Below, piece after piece: positions 23,615-33,712 of a stretch of DNA of 53,521 bases (positions are counted from its first letter, which is position 1; every line of letters starts with the position of its first letter). The notes beneath the pieces are model-generated. The model was not told the DNA's origin. It was given only the letters and a program-made list of their open reading frames with translations, and made no database searches. Made by a program: the position numbers and the translations under genes. The DNA is taken from the NCBI GenBank assembly GCA_012513605.1, contig JAAZBV010000043.1:1-53521 (forward strand), read 5' to 3'. Source of the DNA: Desulfatiglans sp. (GTDB taxonomy: Bacteria; Desulfobacterota; DSM-4660; Desulfatiglandales; HGW-15).

Positions 23615-23643
23615 CTTTATTTGTAAATGGAGGAAAGCTAGAA

Positions 23644-26442
23644 ATGGATTATAAAACAACTCTGAATTTGCCCAATACCGAATTTCCGATGAAGGCAAAC
23701 CTGGTCACAAAGGAGCCTGAGATAATCAGCAGATGGAGATCCGAAGGGCTTTACAATATTATCAGGCGCCAGTCAAAAGAGAAAAAGAAATACATGCTTC
23801 ATGATGGACCGCCCTATGCAAATGGTCACATACATATGGGCCATGCCCTTAATAAGATTCTAAAAGACATCATTATCAAATCAAAGCAGATGTCAGGCTT
23901 TGATGCCCCCTATGTCCCTGGGTGGGACTGTCATGGTCTTCCTATTGAACATATGGTTGACAAGGAACTCGGCAGCAAGAAAAGGGAGATGTCACAGGTA
24001 GATATCAGGAAATTCTGCAGGCAGTATGCTTTAAAATATGTGAATATCCAGAGTGAAGAGTTTGAACGCCTTGGTGTGACCGGGGAATGGGATAATCCTT
24101 ACCTTACAATGGACTATTCATATGAGGCCACCATAGTAAGGGAGTTCGGAAGATTTGCCCTTAATGGCGGGCTCCAACGGAGTAAAAAGCCGGTCTACTG
24201 GTGCAGTTCATGCCACACAGCCCTTGCCGAGGCAGAGGTGGAATATGAAGATGACAAGTCTCCTTCAATCTATGTAAAGTTTCCGGTTGTCTCTGACATA
24301 TCTCAGGCCCTGCCATCATTAAAGGGTAAAAACCTCTTTTTTGTCATATGGACAACAACCCCCTGGACAATCCCTGCCAACCTTGCCATAGCGCTTAACC
24401 CTGAGCTGGATTATGTTGCGGCTGAGATTGAAAATGGCGAAGTCTTTATACTGGCTGAAGGGCTTTTAACAGACTGTATGGCCCTGTTCGGCTATGAGAA
24501 ATACTGCATACTTGAAAAATTTAGACCGGCAGTTCTTGAAAATATGAAGGCAAGGCACCCGCTGTATGACCGTGATTCGCTTGTTGTACTGGCCGATTAT
24601 GTCACACTGGATGCAGGTACAGGGTGCGTCCATACTGCCCCCGGGCACGGGCGTGAGGACTATGAAACAGGCCTTAGATACGGTCTTGAAATCTACTCAC
24701 CGGTGGATGCCACAGGCCATTTTACCCCTGATGTGGAGTTTTTTGCGGGTAAAGAGGTCTTTTCTGCAAATAATGAGGTGAAAGAGAAACTGGAGAGTGT
24801 AGGCGCGCTTATCAGGGAAAAGACAATAACACACGAATATCCCCATTGCTGGCGCTGCAAAAAACCGATTATCTTCAGGGCTACTGAACAGTGGTTCATA
24901 TCCATGGAAAAGAATGACCTGAGGAAAAAGGCCCTTACCGAGATAAAAAAGGTGGCATGGATACCTACATGGGGCGAAGAGCGCATATCCCTCATGATAG
25001 CAAAGCGGCCTGACTGGTGTATATCAAGGCAGCGCACCTGGGGAGTCCCCATTACAGTGCTCTTCTGTAAAGATTGCGGAAAGATTGTTATCTCAAAAGA
25101 GATAATCGATCATATTGTAAATCTTGTTGAAAAACACGGGGCAGACATATGGTTTTCCGAACCTGAAGAAAGACTTGTCCCTGAAGGCGCCTGCTGCCCC
25201 GGTTGCGGCAGTAGGAATTTCAAAAAGGAGACTGATATACTTGATGTATGGTTTGACTCAGGCGTAAGCCATGCAGCGGTTATGGAACAGAGGGAGTATC
25301 TGTCAAGCCCTTCTGATCTTTATCTTGAGGGAAGTGATCAGCACAGGGGATGGTTCCACAGCTCTCTCCTCTGCTCAGCAGGCACAAGGGGAGTTGCCCC
25401 ATATAAGAGTGTGCTTACCCACGGGTTTGTAGTGGATGGCAAGGGCAAGGCCATGCATAAGTCTGCTGGGAATGTTATTGCCACTGAGACAATGATTAAG
25501 AAATATGGGGCAGAGATACTGAGGTTGTGGGTAGCCGGTGAAGACTATCGTGATAACATAAGGGTATCAGAGGAGATCATGACGCGTCTTACAGAGGCAT
25601 ACAGACGCATCAGGAATACCTGCCGGTTTCTCTTAGGTAATCTTGACGGTTTTGACCCTGAAAAGGACATTGTTCCATATGCTGAGATGTTTGAGATAGA
25701 CAAATGGGCACTTCACAAGCTCCAGGATATGAATGAAAGGGTACTTAAAGGGTATGAATCCTTTGAATTTCATATTATCTATCATACCCTGCATAATTTC
25801 TGTGTATTGGATCTCTCATCCTTTTACCTGGATATTATAAAGGACAGGCTATATGTCTCTCCTCCGGGCTCTATTGCACGCAGGTCTGCGCAGACAGCCA
25901 TGCAGGAGATACTCGATGTCATGGTAAGGCTTATGGCCCCCATACTCTCATTTACAGCAGATGAGATCTGGCAGTACAGGAGCAGGTCTGATAAATTTAC
26001 AAGCGTCCATACAAGCCAGTTTATCCCCGTGAAGGAGGAATACAGGGACAGGGGACTGAACGAACGATGGGAGAAGATAATCAGACTCAGGAAAGAGGTA
26101 ACAAAGGCCCTTGAAATCGCAAGAAGGGACAAGCTAATCGGTCATTCGCTTGATGCAACTGTCACCCTTGAGCTGCCTGATGAATACACAGAATTTCTAG
26201 TGCCATATATGAATGACCTTTCATCCATATTTATTGTATCTTCAGTAAAAACTGGGAATACAGAAAGTGACGGGTGTTATGCAAGTGATGAGATCCAGGG
26301 GCTCAGGGTCAAGGTTGAACCATCAGCAGATGTCAAATGTGAAAGGTGCTGGGTGCATGACCCTACTGTTGGGAAATATCATGATCACCCGTGTATCTGC
26401 GAAAGATGCTATGATGCACTGAAACAGATGGGATTAAAATAA
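23644..26442 (+). CDS. ileS: isoleucyl-tRNA synthetase
   Basis: The product is 932 aa, the usual length for bacterial IleS. It has the class I HIGH element as GHIHMGH (residues about 61-67, in PPYANGHIHMGHALNK), the CP1 editing domain (TTTPWTIPANLAIALNP), the WFDSGVSH block, and the KMSKS loop as AMHKSAGN. A C-terminal zinc ribbon follows (CERCW...CICERCY). It charges tRNA-Ile and edits valine. The MHKS form of the KMSKS loop is a variant. TGGAGG precedes the ATG. The last base of its stop codon region is shared with the lgt start (TAATG), so translation is coupled. Confidence 0.97.
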   Translation: MDYKTTLNLPNTEFPMKANLVTKEPEIISRWRSEGLYNIIRRQSKEKKKYMLHDGPPYANGHIHMGHALNKILKDIIIKSKQMSGFDAPYVPGWDCHGLPIEHMVDKELGSKKREMSQVDIRKFCRQYALKYVNIQSEEFERLGVTGEWDNPYLTMDYSYEATIVREFGRFALNGGLQRSKKPVYWCSSCHTALAEAEVEYEDDKSPSIYVKFPVVSDISQALPSLKGKNLFFVIWTTTPWTIPANLAIALNPELDYVAAEIENGEVFILAEGLLTDCMALFGYEKYCILEKFRPAVLENMKARHPLYDRDSLVVLADYVTLDAGTGCVHTAPGHGREDYETGLRYGLEIYSPVDATGHFTPDVEFFAGKEVFSANNEVKEKLESVGALIREKTITHEYPHCWRCKKPIIFRATEQWFISMEKNDLRKKALTEIKKVAWIPTWGEERISLMIAKRPDWCISRQRTWGVPITVLFCKDCGKIVISKEIIDHIVNLVEKHGADIWFSEPEERLVPEGACCPGCGSRNFKKETDILDVWFDSGVSHAAVMEQREYLSSPSDLYLEGSDQHRGWFHSSLLCSAGTRGVAPYKSVLTHGFVVDGKGKAMHKSAGNVIATETMIKKYGAEILRLWVAGEDYRDNIRVSEEIMTRLTEAYRRIRNTCRFLLGNLDGFDPEKDIVPYAEMFEIDKWALHKLQDMNERVLKGYESFEFHIIYHTLHNFCVLDLSSFYLDIIKDRLYVSPPGSIARRSAQTAMQEILDVMVRLMAPILSFTADEIWQYRSRSDKFTSVHTSQFIPVKEEYRDRGLNERWEKIIRLRKEVTKALEIARRDKLIGHSLDATVTLELPDEYTEFLVPYMNDLSSIFIVSSVKTGNTESDGCYASDEIQGLRVKVEPSADVKCERCWVHDPTVGKYHDHPCICERCYDALKQMGLK

Positions 26443-27206
26443 TGCATCCTGAACTTTTCAGCATCGGTCCCCTGACCTTACGAACCTACGGGCTTTTTGT
26501 TGCCCTGGGCTGCCTGGCTGGCCTTGCTACCGCCATAAGGCTTGGTAAATCAAAAGGCCTTGATTCAAATATAATTCTTGATATGGGCTTTATTATTATA
26601 TTAAGCGCATTGATCGGTTCCAGACTCCTCTACATTATAATCAATTTACCAAATTACCTTGCAAATCCTCTGGATATGTTAAAAATCTGGGAAGGGGGGC
26701 TTGTTTTTTCTGGAGGGCTTATTGCTGTAATTATCGTTGTCCTTTTTTATATCAGAAAATACAATTATAATATCTGGACAATAGGCGACCTCTGGTCTCC
26801 AGCAGCCTCTATAGGCGAAGGGATCGGGAGAATTGGCTGCTTTTTTGCGGGTTGCTGTTATGGAAGGCACTGTGATCTTCCCTGGGCAGTTACCTTTACA
26901 GACCCAAAGACCATAGCAATACCAGATATCCCGCTTCACCCCACTCAAATTTATTCCTTTTTAAGCGGTATGATCATTTTTGCTGTTTTGATGGTAATTC
27001 ACTCAAAAAGAAAATATGAGGGGCAGGTTTTTTTGTGGTTCCTCATTTTGCACAGCACGGCAAGGCTCTTTCTTGAACAATTCAGGGGTGATTCCCGTGG
27101 TTCTGTGTTTAACGATACCCTTACAATGACACAGCTTGTTGCCCTCATAATCTTGTTTGGAGCAGTTGCCATGCTTTTCAGACAAAGGGCTGTTTTAAAA
27201 AAATAA
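26442..27206 (+). CDS. lgt: prolipoprotein diacylglyceryl transferase
   Basis: The product is 254 aa with seven membrane helices. The Lgt signature GRIGCFFAGCCYG contains the essential Arg; the Cys-rich form replaces the E. coli GRIGNF version and occurs in related groups. WEGGLVFSGG corresponds to the HGG loop, HPTQIYSFL is the conserved His-Pro-Thr block, and RLFLEQFRGDSRG supplies the second key Arg. It transfers diacylglycerol to the lipobox Cys of prolipoproteins, such as the one at 23047. It overlaps ileS by one base. Confidence 0.95.
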   Translation: MHPELFSIGPLTLRTYGLFVALGCLAGLATAIRLGKSKGLDSNIILDMGFIIILSALIGSRLLYIIINLPNYLANPLDMLKIWEGGLVFSGGLIAVIIVVLFYIRKYNYNIWTIGDLWSPAASIGEGIGRIGCFFAGCCYGRHCDLPWAVTFTDPKTIAIPDIPLHPTQIYSFLSGMIIFAVLMVIHSKRKYEGQVFLWFLILHSTARLFLEQFRGDSRGSVFNDTLTMTQLVALIILFGAVAMLFRQRAVLKK

Positions 27207-27298
27207 AGCATGGTCATATAATAAAATCTCCCTATTTTATATGGATCAGGCACTGCCCCCTTTTCATGGATGATAAATCTCCCACAAAGAAGCAGGAA

Positions 27299-27341
27299 TT
27301 TTATGTTGACATAAAAGGCCGAACTTCCTATAGTTCTGGCC
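27299..27341. other. two hairpins between lgt and the OFA carrier gene
   Basis: TTTTATG-TTGA-CATAAAA (27299-27316) is directly followed by a second stem, GGCCGAAC (27317-27324) with GTTC-T-GGCC (27333-27341). Neither has a downstream T-run on the plus strand. They lie 93-135 bases after lgt and could end its transcript or form a leader element of the next gene. Confidence 0.35.
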
Positions 27342-27433
27342 TCAAAAAGGAAATTATTGCCAATTGTTGGTGATAATTTTCTGCTGCTACAGATGTAGTT
27401 TAGAGATTTTTTTATATATAAAGGAAGGTCAAC

Positions 27434-29101
27434 ATGTTTAATTATGAATTCTTAAAAAAGGAGCACACCATTGCGGGTCCTGGTTTCAACCGCTGGATGG
27501 TTCCTCCTGCGGCACTGGCCATCCATTTGTGCATAGGAATGGCATATGGGTTTTCTGTATTCTGGCTTCCCCTCTCACAGGTAATAGGCATAACTGCCCC
27601 GGTAGCTGCCCCGGCAGACATGAGTTATATTGCCAGGGTATTTTCATCATCCTATGACTGGCCTGTTTCCATGGTCAACATAATGTACACACTGTTTTTC
27701 GTATTCCTGGGTATTTCTGCCGCCATATGGGGACAATGGCTTGAAACAGCAGGGCCACGCAAGGCAGGTTTTGCTTCAACAATATGCTGGTGCGGTGGTC
27801 TTATAATATCAGCAATCGGTGTAAAACTTCACCAGGTATGGATGCTCTGGATAGGTTCAGGTGTTATAGGCGGTATTGGTCTCGGGCTTGGGTATATCTC
27901 ACCTGTCTCCACGCTGATAAAATGGTTCCCTGATAAGCGTGGTATGGCCACAGGAATGGCGATCATGGGCTTTGGCGGAGGCGCAATGATAGGTGCACCT
28001 CTTGCTGATACACTTATGAACTTTTTTTCCTCAAGGTCAGTCGATGCAGCCGGAATCCCGACCTCCGTTGGCGTATGGGAGACATTCCTGACCCTTGCTG
28101 TTATATATTTTATATATATGATTATGGGTGCTATGGCCTACAGGGTCCCTCCGACCGGATGGACGCCAAAAGGGTGGAAACCCTCTGCTGCGACTACAAA
28201 TAACACCATGATTACAAAAAACCATGTCCATGTCAGCAGGGCATGGAAAACGCCTCAGTTCTGGTTTTTGTGGCTGGTTTTATGCCTTAATGTATCAGCC
28301 GGTATCGGTATCATCGGTATGGCATCTCCTCTTTTGCAGGAGGTTTTTGGTGGAAAGCTGCTCGGTCTCAATCTGCACTTTAATGAACTTGATGCAGCCC
28401 AGAAAATACAGATAGCTGCAATTGCTGCAGGATTTACAGGGCTTTTATCTGTATTCAATATATCCGGCCGTTTTATCTGGGCATCATTTTCAGATGTAAT
28501 AGGACGTAAAGTAACCTTTGCTATTTTTTTCATACTGGGATTTGCATTATATGCACTCTCTCCAACTTTTGGCAGGGTAGGCATACTTGCTCTGTTTGTC
28601 AGCGCTTTCTGTATATGCGTGTCTATGTATGGCGGAGGATTTGCCACAATACCTGCATATCTGGCTGATATCTTCGGCACCCAGATGGTAGGGGCTATTC
28701 ACGGACGCCTCCTTACCGCATGGTCTACCGCTGGTATCTTAGGCCCGGTGCTGGTGACCACCATACGTGAATACCAGCTTGCCAGGGGAGTTCCTACCTA
28801 TCAGGCATATAATGTAACACTTTATATCCTTGCATGCCTTCTTGTTATAGGGCTTATCTGCAACCTGCTTGTTCGTCCTGTTAACCCGAAGCATTACATG
28901 ACACAGGAAGAGCTGGATAAGGTTAAGCTTGTTGCCCAAAAATCAACAGAAAAGGCAAGCGCTGGAAACCGTGTTGACATGGGAGATATTGGTGCCGGAA
29001 GCCACAAGGTAAAGATTGCATTTGCATGGATTGCTGTTGTTATTCCTCTGATATATGGTTTTTATAATACTGTAATGAAGGCAATAGTATTGTTTCAGTA
29101 A
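27434..29101 (+). CDS. OFA-family MFS transporter (oxalate/formate antiporter-like)
   Basis: The product is 555 aa with 12 or more membrane helices and a central extension. The N-terminal part GMAYGFSVFWLPLSQV and the loop PRKAGFASTICWCGG match the oxalate:formate antiporter branch of the MFS. GYISPVSTLIKWFPDKRGMATGMAIMGFGGG (split here over helices IV-V) is a family hallmark. The insertion between the first two helices (VIGITAPVAAPADMS) and the C-terminal helix after a long soluble stretch are longer than in OxlT. Likely substrates are small carboxylates. AAGGAAGG precedes the ATG. It is monocistronic, with a strong terminator. Confidence 0.87.
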   Translation: MFNYEFLKKEHTIAGPGFNRWMVPPAALAIHLCIGMAYGFSVFWLPLSQVIGITAPVAAPADMSYIARVFSSSYDWPVSMVNIMYTLFFVFLGISAAIWGQWLETAGPRKAGFASTICWCGGLIISAIGVKLHQVWMLWIGSGVIGGIGLGLGYISPVSTLIKWFPDKRGMATGMAIMGFGGGAMIGAPLADTLMNFFSSRSVDAAGIPTSVGVWETFLTLAVIYFIYMIMGAMAYRVPPTGWTPKGWKPSAATTNNTMITKNHVHVSRAWKTPQFWFLWLVLCLNVSAGIGIIGMASPLLQEVFGGKLLGLNLHFNELDAAQKIQIAAIAAGFTGLLSVFNISGRFIWASFSDVIGRKVTFAIFFILGFALYALSPTFGRVGILALFVSAFCICVSMYGGGFATIPAYLADIFGTQMVGAIHGRLLTAWSTAGILGPVLVTTIREYQLARGVPTYQAYNVTLYILACLLVIGLICNLLVRPVNPKHYMTQEELDKVKLVAQKSTEKASAGNRVDMGDIGAGSHKVKIAFAWIAVVIPLIYGFYNTVMKAIVLFQ

Positions 29102-29152
29102 TTTTTTGACATATCCTGATCAACTGTCAACACATCAGGAATTGATTATAAT

Positions 29153-29183
29153 AAAAAAGGCCATATTAAATATGGCCTTTTTT
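29153..29183 (+). terminator. bidirectional terminator after the OFA carrier gene
   Basis: AAAAAAGGCCATA (29153-29165) pairs perfectly with TATGGCCTTTTTT (29171-29183) around TTAAA. A- and T-tracts on both sides let it also end the leftward HAD/enolase transcript, whose last stop is at 29217. Confidence 0.92.
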
Positions 29184-29216
29184 ATTAATGCTACATATTT
29201 TTTGATCTATACCCTT

Positions 29217-29969
29217 TTAAAAAAGAACAGCCTCAATTTTGGGTATAAGGTTATTAAAGTCTATATACTTTTCAAGTTTCTCATTCCTCACCTCACCTTT
29301 CTCATAACATGGGCCAAAATGGAGATTGATCTTTATTTCTTTTTCACTGCAATATTTCATTAGCGACCACTTTGTCATGCTCCCAATAAGCATAGCGCCT
29401 GTTTTTGATCCCCATTCAAAATGGGGGCCGTCACCTCCGCTGTCTCCAATAATAATCACCCTGCCAGGCATCAGACCGAGGGACTGCATGAGTTTTGCGG
29501 TGTTTAAGGGTTTGTCCTGTGTTTCTGTCAGATCATGCCACTCACAATTAATATTTTTATTTTCCTTAAATTTTATAGCAGGGTTGGCCGAGATAACCGG
29601 TACTACCGGCAAGCGCCCTTTGCTGAACGCACGCTGAAAATATCCCTGCATTCCAGTGGAGTTGATCATGAAAAAGATATCCCTCTTATTGCACCATTTG
29701 ATTAAATTAGCCACACCTTGATAGGTTGAAAAGCATTCATCAAGATAATTGTCCATCTGCGCTTCAGTAATTGGCTGCGGTAAGAGGGCTGCTATTTGCC
29801 TGTATGCCTCGGACAGGGGAATAACGTTGCCTGTGTATGCCCTGAATATCTTTTCTATATCCGGTTCCAGGTTCGGATATGTAAAAGAGACAACATCAAA
29901 AGGCCCTGAAGGTGAAAGGCATTCGCTCCAGTCAGAGGAGATAAGGGCTCTGTATTTCCTGTTTTTCAT
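29217..29969 (-). CDS. HAD-superfamily-like phosphatase
   Basis: The product is 250 aa from the ATG at 29969, supported by AAAGGA just upstream. The first HAD motif appears as SSDWSECLSPSG, with Asp-Trp-Ser in place of the usual DxD. Motif II may be MINSTG. GRVIIIGDSGGDGPHFEWG is a clear motif IV for metal binding. The missing second Asp would weaken ordinary phosphatase chemistry, so the reaction is uncertain. It lies 45 bases after enolase on the same strand and probably shares its transcript. Confidence 0.65.
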   Translation of the reverse strand: MKNRKYRALISSDWSECLSPSGPFDVVSFTYPNLEPDIEKIFRAYTGNVIPLSEAYRQIAALLPQPITEAQMDNYLDECFSTYQGVANLIKWCNKRDIFFMINSTGMQGYFQRAFSKGRLPVVPVISANPAIKFKENKNINCEWHDLTETQDKPLNTAKLMQSLGLMPGRVIIIGDSGGDGPHFEWGSKTGAMLIGSMTKWSLMKYCSEKEIKINLHFGPCYEKGEVRNEKLEKYIDFNNLIPKIEAVLF

Positions 29970-30014
29970 TTTTATTCCTTTATACTTACATCCCACTCAA
30001 GTCCAGACTTTATA

Positions 30015-31289
30015 TCATTTCAGCGGGTTATTAAACAGGGCGGCCTTTCCCAGTTCCATTTCTATTTCCATCAACCTGTTGTATTTGGCTATGCGTTCAC
30101 TGCGGCAGAGAGAGCCTGTTTTTATCTGGCCTCCGCCCATAGCCACGGCAAAGTCAGAGATAAAATGGTCTTCTGTCTCGCCTGAACGATGAGAGATTAC
30201 ATAACCCCACCCCGCTTTTCTACAGAGCTGTATAGCCTCAATGGTTTCAGTTACAGTCCCGATCTGATTCAGCTTGATCAGAACAGCATTGGTAGAGGTT
30301 TCCTGAATGCCGCGCTCAATAAATCTTGTATTGGTCACATACAGATCGTCTCCAACGATCTGAACCCTGCTTCCAAGAGATGCTGTATGCTCCTTGAATC
30401 CCTGCCAGTCATTTTCATCAAGGCCGTCTTCTATGGAAATTATTGGGTACTTATCTGTCCAGGATCGATAAAGGGCAGTCATCTCAGAGCTGCTTTTTAT
30501 CCCCTGACCCGACTTTGCAAGATTATAAGAACCCTTTTCAAAAAATGAGCTTGCAGCAGGGTCAAGGGCAATGGCAATATCCTTTCCGGGCTGGTAGCCT
30601 GCCGCCTTTATGGCCTCTACAATAACTTCGCATGCCTCATCATTGCTTTTAAGGTTAGGCGCAAACCCTCCCTCATCGCCCACGCTTGTATTGTATCCCT
30701 TCTTTTTAAGGATTGATTTGAGTGCATGGAAAGTCTCTGCGCCGTAACGCAGGGCCTCTGCGAAACTTGGGGCGCCAACAGGCGCAACCATGAATTCCTG
30801 AAAGTCCACGCTGTTATCTGCATGCTTTCCGCCATTAAGGATATTCATCATTGGCATGGGAATCCTGAATGCCCCTGGACCTCCGAGATAAATGTAGAGC
30901 GGGAGCCCAGCCTCAGCAGCAGCGGCGCGTGAAACCGCCATTGAAACGCCGAGGATGGCATTTGCTCCCAGCTTGCCCTTGTTGGGTGTGCCATCCAGGC
31001 CAATCAACATCCGGTCTATCTGGGTCTGGTGAGATGGCTCCATCCCAATAATATGAGGCGCTATAACCTCATTAACATTTTTTACAGCCTTTAAGACCCC
31101 CTTACCTCCGTAACGTTTTTTATCGCCATCACGGAGTTCAACCGCCTCGTTCTCGCCTGTAGAGGCGCCTGATGGAACAGAGGCCGAAGCAATTAATTTA
31201 TTTTCAAGAGAAACAAACACCTTTATTGTAGGGTTTCCTCGTGAATCAAGAATCTCCATTGCGTTAACATTATTTATTTTACTGCCCAT
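30015..31289 (-). CDS. eno: enolase
   Basis: The product is 424 aa, close to the usual 430. It has all conserved blocks: [60 protein letters not shown] with the catalytic Lys, and [10 protein letters not shown]. It interconverts 2-phosphoglycerate and phosphoenolpyruvate in the cytoplasm and needs Mg2+. AGGAGG precedes the ATG at ideal spacing. It follows the deleted MFS gene by 26 bases and precedes the HAD-like gene. Confidence 0.97.
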   Translation of the reverse strand: MGSKINNVNAMEILDSRGNPTIKVFVSLENKLIASASVPSGASTGENEAVELRDGDKKRYGGKGVLKAVKNVNEVIAPHIIGMEPSHQTQIDRMLIGLDGTPNKGKLGANAILGVSMAVSRAAAAEAGLPLYIYLGGPGAFRIPMPMMNILNGGKHADNSVDFQEFMVAPVGAPSFAEALRYGAETFHALKSILKKKGYNTSVGDEGGFAPNLKSNDEACEVIVEAIKAAGYQPGKDIAIALDPAASSFFEKGSYNLAKSGQGIKSSSEMTALYRSWTDKYPIISIEDGLDENDWQGFKEHTASLGSRVQIVGDDLYVTNTRFIERGIQETSTNAVLIKLNQIGTVTETIEAIQLCRKAGWGYVISHRSGETEDHFISDFAVAMGGGQIKTGSLCRSERIAKYNRLMEIEMELGKAALFNNPLK

Positions 31290-31315
31290 AGTTAATCCTC
31301 CTTTTAATTTATTTT

Positions 31316-31912
31316 TTATAAGTCATGATCAGCTTTTTCTAATGAAGAAACTCGCGCCATTGCCAGCACACCTGCAATGCAGACGATAAAGGCATATGCA
31401 AACCCCCATGATGCGCCAACCGCTGTCCAGAGTATGCCTACAATGAGGCTTGAAGTAAAATCACCAAACCCGTTCACCACACCTAATATGCCATAGGCAG
31501 TCCCGGCAATGGTGTCATCAACATAATCCCTTACCGCTATACCTTCCACCGTATCCTCCCATGCTATGAAGATACCCGCAAGGCTGAAAAAGATGATAAA
31601 CCACCAGATGGAGCCTACAACAAAGGTGAAACCGGCAAAGGTTATCACCGCTACGCCATACCCTGTTGCCAGATAGCGGGACCTTGTAAAGCGGCTGCTC
31701 AGTGCGCCAATGGGATAGGAGGCAATAGTGTAAACAACATTACGCAGGAGATATAAGAGAGCTACCACTCTTGTGACCCCTATAGCCTGCATGAATTGCG
31801 GGAGGATGGATGTCGCCATTTCGTGGCAGAAATCACTCAGGAAACTGGTAAGCCCGAATGCAACCACATTTCGATTACACCATTTTCTTTTGCATAAAGA
31901 GATATCATCCAT
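31316..31912 (-). pseudogene. internally deleted MFS transporter gene
   Basis: The frame gives 198 aa from the ATG at 31912 (AGGAA precedes it), about half the normal MFS size. The start (NVVAFGLTSFLSDFCHEMATSILPQFMQAIG) is a normal MFS first helix. The next part (LYLLRNVVYTIASYPIGALSSRFTR) resembles a C-terminal-half helix and loop, and the rest (EDTVEGIAVRDYV, GTAYGILGVVNGFGDF) resembles the last helices of full-length relatives. So roughly helices 2-7 seem to be lost by an in-frame deletion, joining near QAIGVTRVVALLY. About six helices remain. It is either a decaying gene or a reduced six-helix protein; the intact frame and start leave both open. Confidence 0.6.
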
Positions 31913-31961
31913 TTTCACTGTTCCTGTTCAGTCTTAAAAACAGATTTATATATAGTTGAAT

Positions 31962-33248
31962 TCAAAAACCGGTGCGCAGCAAAGAATCCCGGCTGATCAT
32001 ACCCTTAAACCTGCCTTCTGAATCTATAACCGGCAATCTTTTTAATCCCTTTTCAACCATCAGCCTGATGGCATCTTCGATCAGCATCTCATCATCAACA
32101 GTGATCAGTTTTTTTGTCATGACCGCCTCAGCAGTGGTTTTTGTCAATTGCTGTTGTAGGGTCCCTGTCTTGGCAGCATCCGGTTTAAAAGTCTGCTTTA
32201 TTTTGGTTAAAAGATGCCAGATCTTTTCCTGATCCGGTTTGAAATACCGCAATAAATCCCGGTCAGAGATCAAACCCAGAAGCTTTTCCTGCTCATCGAC
32301 CACCGCCACCCTCTGGATATCATTGAGGCCTATAATTCGAATCACCTCATCCAGGGTTGTTTTGGCTAATACTGTCTGTGTATCCCGGCGCAGGATATCT
32401 CTTACATGCTTCAGGTGTTGTACCTCTATTTTTTGGGCCTTAAAGGTATTCCAGTCAGGGGCCTCACGCATAACAGTGTGAAAAATATCGATCCGTGACA
32501 ACATCCCAACAAGTGAACCTTCAGAATCAGTAACTGGCAGGCGTTTTACCTTTTTGTTTTCCATTAATTCTACCGCTTCAGTAAGGAGTTTATCTGCTGA
32601 GATAGTGATCACAGGGGTAGTCATTATTTCTGAGACATATCGTGAACAAAGTCGGTTGATCAATGATTCCCGGCAGTTATTGTCTGATTCCTTTAACAGC
32701 CCCAACCTCACGGGTAATCCGCCCTTGTAGATTAGGTCTCCCTGGGTGACCATACCTATTGGCCTCTTTTTCTCATCGATTACCGGCAGGCCCGTGAAGA
32801 CATAAGAAAGCAATAAACGTGTTGCATCACTTAATGATGTATCGGCAGTAACATATCTGGGGGAATTTGTCATAACATCACGGACTAATAATTGCCTGGG
32901 GAAAAATGATTTGCGTGTCCTATGGCTGATAACGCTCATTTCATGCAGGGTTATGATTCCATCTGTGACCATTTCATTGAGCCCGTTTAATACGCGGTCT
33001 GTTTCAGCTGCTGGAAGGATTATATAAATTCGAACAGGCAGGTTGAATGAAAGGATTTCAAGCCGAGTGGTTGTCAACTCACCATTTTCATAACACCCTG
33101 CTACACCACGTGTGATAATGCACCGGGCAGCAATCTTGAGCTCCTTGATATACTGCATAACCGCGTCAGACAAAGGCTTCTTAAGGTAACGGGCCTCCTC
33201 GCTTGTAAAGATTTCAATAGCCCTGTAATTGAGCATCATTCCCTCCAT
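31962..33248 (-). CDS. DUF190 domain plus four CBS domains
   Basis: The product is 428 aa. Residues about 5-110 are a DUF190 domain (EIFTSEEARYLKKPLSDAVMQYI, ARCIITRGVAGC, PVRIYIIL). Four CBS units follow, at about 122-185, 200-260, 280-345 and 365-428, each with the GMVTQGDL / GMLSRIDI / GLISDRDL / GMISRDSL strand. CBS pairs usually bind adenine nucleotides. DUF190 genes are commonly found beside crcB. Here the two overlap (TAATG), so it probably regulates fluoride export or responds to the same stress. Internal ATGs at 33239 and 33236 follow a GGAGGG and may be the real start. Confidence 0.85.
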   Translation of the reverse strand: MEGMMLNYRAIEIFTSEEARYLKKPLSDAVMQYIKELKIAARCIITRGVAGCYENGELTTTRLEILSFNLPVRIYIILPAAETDRVLNGLNEMVTDGIITLHEMSVISHRTRKSFFPRQLLVRDVMTNSPRYVTADTSLSDATRLLLSYVFTGLPVIDEKKRPIGMVTQGDLIYKGGLPVRLGLLKESDNNCRESLINRLCSRYVSEIMTTPVITISADKLLTEAVELMENKKVKRLPVTDSEGSLVGMLSRIDIFHTVMREAPDWNTFKAQKIEVQHLKHVRDILRRDTQTVLAKTTLDEVIRIIGLNDIQRVAVVDEQEKLLGLISDRDLLRYFKPDQEKIWHLLTKIKQTFKPDAAKTGTLQQQLTKTTAEAVMTKKLITVDDEMLIEDAIRLMVEKGLKRLPVIDSEGRFKGMISRDSLLRTGF

Positions 33249-33625
33249 TATTTAAGGCTTCCAAGCCAATAACCAAGAAAGGTTAATCCAAAACCACCCA
33301 GATTATTTATCATGATATTCATAATGGGTTGAATCGTAAGACCAGCACGGACAGCATTTGTTGTTTCCAGTGAAAAAGAGGAAAATGTGGTCAGCGCACC
33401 CAAAAACCCGGTGATAAGAAAAAGACGAACGCTCGGGGTAAGTAAGCGGACACTCTCTGCAAGGGCAAAAATCAGCCCTATTAAAAAACAGCCTGCCATA
33501 TTCACAATAAGTGTACCCCATGGGAAGTTCACTCCCCATGTCTTAGCAGCCATTAGCCCGATCAGGTACCGGCATACCGCTCCCAGGCTGCCTCCCAACA
33601 TAATGATTATAAGATTTTTAACCAT
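33248..33625 (-). CDS. crcB: fluoride channel CrcB/Fluc
   Basis: The product is 125 aa from the ATG at 33625, the normal family length; an ATG at 33655 would add ten residues and sits against the T-rich run. Four membrane helices are present. Family marks are GGSLGAVCRYLIG, the WGTLIVNMAGCFLIG block with its essential Asn, and GFLGALTTFSSFSLET with the Phe-box residues. It works as an antiparallel dimer exporting fluoride across the inner membrane. A fluoride riboswitch lies upstream, and the DUF190/CBS gene overlaps its stop. Confidence 0.93.
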   Translation of the reverse strand: MVKNLIIIMLGGSLGAVCRYLIGLMAAKTWGVNFPWGTLIVNMAGCFLIGLIFALAESVRLLTPSVRLFLITGFLGALTTFSSFSLETTNAVRAGLTIQPIMNIMINNLGGFGLTFLGYWLGSLK

Positions 33626-33712
33626 TTGCATCTCAATATAAAAGGCTTTCATCATAAAAACAAAAAACCGCTTACAGGCATCTTTATAAACATCCTACCA
33701 TGCATCTCTGCC

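Noticed and set aside
23527-23643. T-box leader for ileS
   Set aside because: The region is too short and lacks the T-box sequence and specifier stem; only a weak hairpin is present.
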